DNA from: NORP259 sp041398705
GTDB lineage: Bacteria; Planctomycetota; UBA1135; GCA-002686595
DNA: 64,000 nt
Assembly (NCBI GenBank): GCA_041398705.1
Contig: JAWKUI010000008.1
Coordinates: forward strand, 62,001-126,000
Reading direction: 5' to 3'
The first letter of the stretch is position 1. Every line of letters starts with the position of its first letter. Shown piece after piece: positions 61,066-64,000 of the stretch. The translations under genes were made by a program, and so were the position numbers. The notes under the pieces are model-generated. The model ran no database searches, had not been told where the DNA came from, and saw only the letters and a list, made by a program, of their open reading frames with translations.

Positions 61066-62706
61066 TCAGAACGTGACTTCCAATCCGTTTGAGAAGTACG
61101 AGGAGAGGGCCGAATCCCGGTGCCAGAGCTGGAAGTTCCACGTTTGTCCGACTTGGATCGTGTTGTTGCCAGGGAAAGGCAGCAAAGAAGGCACATCAAA
61201 GCCGAAGCCCGTGGTAGATGTGCCCGACTGGTTCACCAGGTGGCCTGCCGCGTTGAATTGGCAGATACCGCGAAGGACGCCGGTCTGGTTGTAGCGCCCG
61301 ATCTGGTGGCCGGGGGTGGTCGCTAGGCAGAGGATGCCGTTGCTGATCGTCGTGCCGGCCGGGTCGATGGCGTCGCCGACCAAGAAGTAGGCGAATTGGC
61401 CCGGAGGGCCTTGATCCGCGCTCAAGTGCAAGCCGCTGCCGGCCCCAGAACCCCAACTGCCGCCAAGGTGCGTGTACTGACCCGCCGCATTGGGGAGGGA
61501 GTAGTAGCAGAAGTCGAGCAATCCATCGCAACTACCCGTCGAGGTCATGTAGAGGTCGTAGATGGAACATAGGGAACCGCCGCTGGGCAGCATGAGTACT
61601 TGTGCCGCGACTTCGACGGGAGCACCCGTGGTGTTCGTCCAGCTCGCCTGGGTGACGATGTAGTGATCGGTGTCCTGGGCGAGCAGACCTGCGCCGCCCG
61701 GCAGCATGCCGCAACCGGCTTGGGCTCGATCCCAGAGGTAGAGCTCCAGTGTGCCCTGCGCGCTGGTGGTGGTGAATTCGACCCGGTCACCCGCAGGCAC
61801 ACACCAGGAATAGAAGTCCTGGTCATTCGGGGATACCTGCAACCCGGTGAGAGCCCCTGGGACGACCGGCGCTGCGGACAGACACGTGTCATTGTCCTCT
61901 AGGAGGTCGTTGAGGGCCGGCGCGCAGAGGTCCAGGCTGACGTACCCCAGTATGTTGTAGTTGACACAGGGAGTTTGGTTCGTTGTGAAGTAGGGCTCTA
62001 CCGTGAGCTGGATGGCCGTCGGCCCATGGTTGCGGTACACGAGGGTGGTGCCTTGCACATCTTCCACCAGGGTGCAGCCAGGTGTGTAGGCCCGAATTCC
62101 GACCGGTGCAGCAGGCACGATGTTGGTCAACTCCAAAGTCAGCATGTGACTGGAGGGGATGGTGTACCGGAAATAGTCCGGATCCGAAGCCTCCATGTGC
62201 AGGCCCAGTTGCAAACCGGATTCGATCGGTTTGGCCTGCCAGCAAACGTCGTTGTCCTCCAGGTAGTCGTCGGTGCTGCCGGTACAAGGGTCGGAGGGAT
62301 TGAGAATGTACAAGGGCCCGACATAGGGCACGTTCGTATTGTTGCCGACTTGAATCAGCCACGTACTTCCTGCCGTGACTCCATCGAGGAGGCAGTACCC
62401 AGGGCCCGCAAGACCGGCACAGGGAGCGTTGCAGCCCGTGCCTGCGAAAACGGTGACTCGGTTCTGAGTGGCTCCCTGCGAAAGCACGTAGAACTCGTAG
62501 TTGCCATCCAGCGGGGCCGTCCAGAGGAAGTAGCCCGCATGTTGTACGGGGCTGGCGCAAGCCAGGCCGGGTCCGAACGCGGCCGTGTTCGCAACCAGGT
62601 ATGAGCCTTGTCCACTGATCAGATCCGGAGCTGCGCAGCTTGCGCCTTGCGCGGAAGCGATGGAAGTGGACAGGGCTCCTAGCAGCAGTGGAATGAGGGA
62701 TCGCAT
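61066..62706 (-). CDS. Large secreted protein with planctomycete-type C-terminal domain
   Basis: A 546-residue protein starting MRSLIPLLLGALSTSIASAQG, a signal peptide. The body has cysteine-rich repeats with bacterial pre-peptidase C-terminal-like segments (DYLEDNDVCWQAKPIESGLQ and NDLLEDNDTCLSAAPVV), each followed by a DPDYFRYTI or DQDFYSWCV strand. The C-terminal ~180 residues run DFCYYSLPNAAGQYTHLGGS, GPPGQFAYFLVGDAID, NGILCLATTP, WNFQLWHRD, and end SNGLEVTF. This tail recurs at the end of many planctomycete secreted proteins and may be a sorting or anchoring domain. Function of the whole is unknown. Confidence 0.82.
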   Translation of the reverse strand: MRSLIPLLLGALSTSIASAQGASCAAPDLISGQGSYLVANTAAFGPGLACASPVQHAGYFLWTAPLDGNYEFYVLSQGATQNRVTVFAGTGCNAPCAGLAGPGYCLLDGVTAGSTWLIQVGNNTNVPYVGPLYILNPSDPCTGSTDDYLEDNDVCWQAKPIESGLQLGLHMEASDPDYFRYTIPSSHMLTLELTNIVPAAPVGIRAYTPGCTLVEDVQGTTLVYRNHGPTAIQLTVEPYFTTNQTPCVNYNILGYVSLDLCAPALNDLLEDNDTCLSAAPVVPGALTGLQVSPNDQDFYSWCVPAGDRVEFTTTSAQGTLELYLWDRAQAGCGMLPGGAGLLAQDTDHYIVTQASWTNTTGAPVEVAAQVLMLPSGGSLCSIYDLYMTSTGSCDGLLDFCYYSLPNAAGQYTHLGGSWGSGAGSGLHLSADQGPPGQFAYFLVGDAIDPAGTTISNGILCLATTPGHQIGRYNQTGVLRGICQFNAAGHLVNQSGTSTTGFGFDVPSLLPFPGNNTIQVGQTWNFQLWHRDSALSSYFSNGLEVTF

Positions 62707-62889
62707 CGGAGAGTTTGGTTGATAGGGGGAATGGCGGAAAAACAGGACTCCGTTCATTCGATTCCGGTGGCCAGGATCTGTCAATGGAGGGGATTCCATG
62801 GCCGGGACTGGCCAAAAAATGAACCGCCCAGACCTGCGGGACAGGGCCGGGCGGCTCGAAATCGGAGGTGTCTGGACCGGATACGAATC

Positions 62890-63645
62890 CTACTTGGGCT
62901 CTTCCTTGGGTTTGTCTTTCTGCTCCGGATCGACCTTGGGGGTCTTCTGCAGGATGTCGAGCAGGCGTTTCACGGCGGTGCTCTTGCCCTTGGTTTCGAT
63001 CGGGTCGTCGCCGAAGTACGTGTCCCATAGGGCCCAGGTCAGGGCCTTGGACTCGATGGTCTGCATCACGGTGCCGTTGACGGTGGTGACGAGCTTGTGG
63101 CCGGGCAGCCAGGTGAATTCGATCGTCTGGCCGTCTTCGATCTCCTTGGTGAAGAACGAGCGGAAGGTGGTCAGGGCCTTGTCGCCGTCGGTCCAGCCCT
63201 TCTTCTCGCGGGCGATCTTGAGCCGGGGCTCGATGCTATCCTCGAACGCCCCGCGCACCTTCTTGGCGCTGACGTCGCGCACGAACTGCAACTTGATGGT
63301 GCGGGTGATCTCATCCTTGCCGAGGGCTTCGAACAGGCGGTTGTTCTCCGCCTTCTTCGGGCGCTGCGAGAAGAACGCTTGGAAGTGGGCCTGGATGCTC
63401 GGCTCGTCGATGTACAGCGCATAGGCATACACATTGACCAGAATCACGAAGCGCTTGTCGCGCACGGCGACCCCGCAGAGCTCCATGGTCTTGTCGTGCT
63501 GCTTCGAGCGCATCCACGACGGGAACTTGACCTCGGTGTCCGGCTCCTTGACCCACTCGACGGGTTTGGGCTGGGGTTTCGGGGCGGGATCCTGGGGCGC
63601 TGCGAGGCCCACGAGCCCAATCAGGGCGAAAAGGAGTGCATGCAT
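62890..63645 (-). CDS. Exported chalcone-isomerase-like protein
   Basis: A 251-residue exported protein starting MHALLFALIGLVGLAAPQDP. After a Pro/Lys-rich linker, the body shows the LCGVAVRDKRFVILVNVYAYALYID strand typical of bacterial chalcone-isomerase-like proteins (Chalcone_3 group), RTIKLQFVRDVSAKKVRGAF, and a KEIEDGQTIEFTWLPGHKLV beta segment. Family members lack true isomerase chemistry; function is unknown, perhaps lipid binding. The C-terminal tail is Lys/Pro/Glu-rich. Confidence 0.8.
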   Translation of the reverse strand: MHALLFALIGLVGLAAPQDPAPKPQPKPVEWVKEPDTEVKFPSWMRSKQHDKTMELCGVAVRDKRFVILVNVYAYALYIDEPSIQAHFQAFFSQRPKKAENNRLFEALGKDEITRTIKLQFVRDVSAKKVRGAFEDSIEPRLKIAREKKGWTDGDKALTTFRSFFTKEIEDGQTIEFTWLPGHKLVTTVNGTVMQTIESKALTWALWDTYFGDDPIETKGKSTAVKRLLDILQKTPKVDPEQKDKPKEEPK

Positions 63646-63744
63646 GGCGGTGGGGGAGGGGGGAAAACCCCTCTCCCGTCCATCTTGGCCCAACCGGGCC
63701 GATGCCGCACCCCCCGGCGCCGGGTTCCCGATCCCGGGTAGGTT

Positions 63745-64000
63745 TCAGCCCGCCCGCCGGCCGCTGCGCTGGGTCTGGCGCTTGACCAGGTACGCGCCGA
63801 TCTGTTGTTCGACTTGGGTCCAGAGCCGGGTCTCGCTGCGGAGGAACGCCAACCCCAGGTACAGGTGGCGGCCCTTCTGCTGGTAGCGTTCCACCCGCGC
63901 GGGCAGTCGCAGGGACTGCCCGAGGTCGCCACCGCGGGCTTCGAGGAAGACCCGGGTGCCGAGGGCGGGGGCATCATCCGTCCGGCTGGCTTTGATGCGC
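63745..64000 (-). CDS. C-terminal part of a PilZ-like domain protein (truncated by the window edge)
   Basis: The frame enters from the window end and stops at TGA (63745-63747, minus strand). The visible 85 residues contain a beta-barrel pattern LGTRVFLEARGGDLGQSLRL ... RVERYQQKGRHLYLGLAFLR, with the strand order of the second half of a PilZ domain, then a basic tail (KRQTQRSGRRAG). PilZ domains bind cyclic-di-GMP through an N-terminal RxxxR, which lies outside the window. The call is by fold pattern only. Confidence 0.5.
   Translation of the reverse strand, partial: RIKASRTDDAPALGTRVFLEARGGDLGQSLRLPARVERYQQKGRHLYLGLAFLRSETRLWTQVEQQIGAYLVKRQTQRSGRRAG

Overview
The window is a high-GC bacterial chromosome segment. 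It most likely comes from a member of the Planctomycetota. The best clue is the secreted protein at 61066-62706. Its C-terminal ~180 residues follow a layout I know from planctomycete exported proteins: a YCY/FCYYSLPN-type start, a long glycine-rich middle, then WNFQLWHRD and a final SNGLEVTF. Abundant lipoproteins, VTC/DUF4956/CotH genes, PilZ and FadE/FadI/FadJ genes fit this. No rRNA, tRNA, CRISPR array or transposase was seen, so the taxonomy rests on protein style alone.

Layout. 0-2.1 kb: a truncated gene end, about 1.1 kb without a convincing gene, and a DinB-like protein. 2.1-7.2 kb: exported thiol-redox genes (DsbD-N-like plus a double redoxin), facing a HerA-like ATPase with a small partner. 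7.5-10.3 kb: tryptophanase and an alginate-export-type porin. 10.7-15.7 kb: a five-gene respiratory operon with a tetraheme cytochrome c, a Tat-exported four-cluster ferredoxin, an NrfD/PsrC membrane subunit, an octaheme HAO-family cytochrome and a small Cys-tailed protein. 15.9-24.6 kb: radical SAM, epimerase, ABC transporter, YihY-type and MFS genes. 24.5-27.1 kb: three related giant palindromes next to a propeller lipoprotein, a glycosyltransferase and lhgO. 28.4-36.9 kb: membrane-anchored coiled-coil proteins, outer-membrane barrels, and divergent plsC-like and fadD genes. 37-46 kb: large surface lipoproteins, a two-component pair and an HTH protein. 46.3-53.4 kb: an AT-richer module with VTC polymerase domain, DUF4956, TPR, CotH plus beta-helix, and beta-helix genes. 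53.5-64 kb: alpha-carbonic anhydrase, fadE and divergent fadIJ, the planctomycete-type secreted protein, a chalcone-isomerase-like protein and a PilZ tail.

How the genes fit together. The 10.7-15.7 kb operon looks like a quinol-linked electron chain that ends in an octaheme enzyme for hydroxylamine, nitrite or another N/S compound. The fad genes give a full beta-oxidation set: activation by fadD, dehydrogenation by fadE, hydration and oxidation by fadJ, thiolysis by fadI. The VTC-DUF4956-CotH set looks like a surface-polymer or protein-phosphorylation module.

The two most interesting items are the family of ~117-129 bp palindromes (GGAAT...ATTCC ends, TTC loop, arm changes that mirror each other) and the HAO-NrfD operon. 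Several coherent genes carry one-base frameshifts, mostly in G/C runs. These may be sequence errors, so product boundaries at those genes are provisional.
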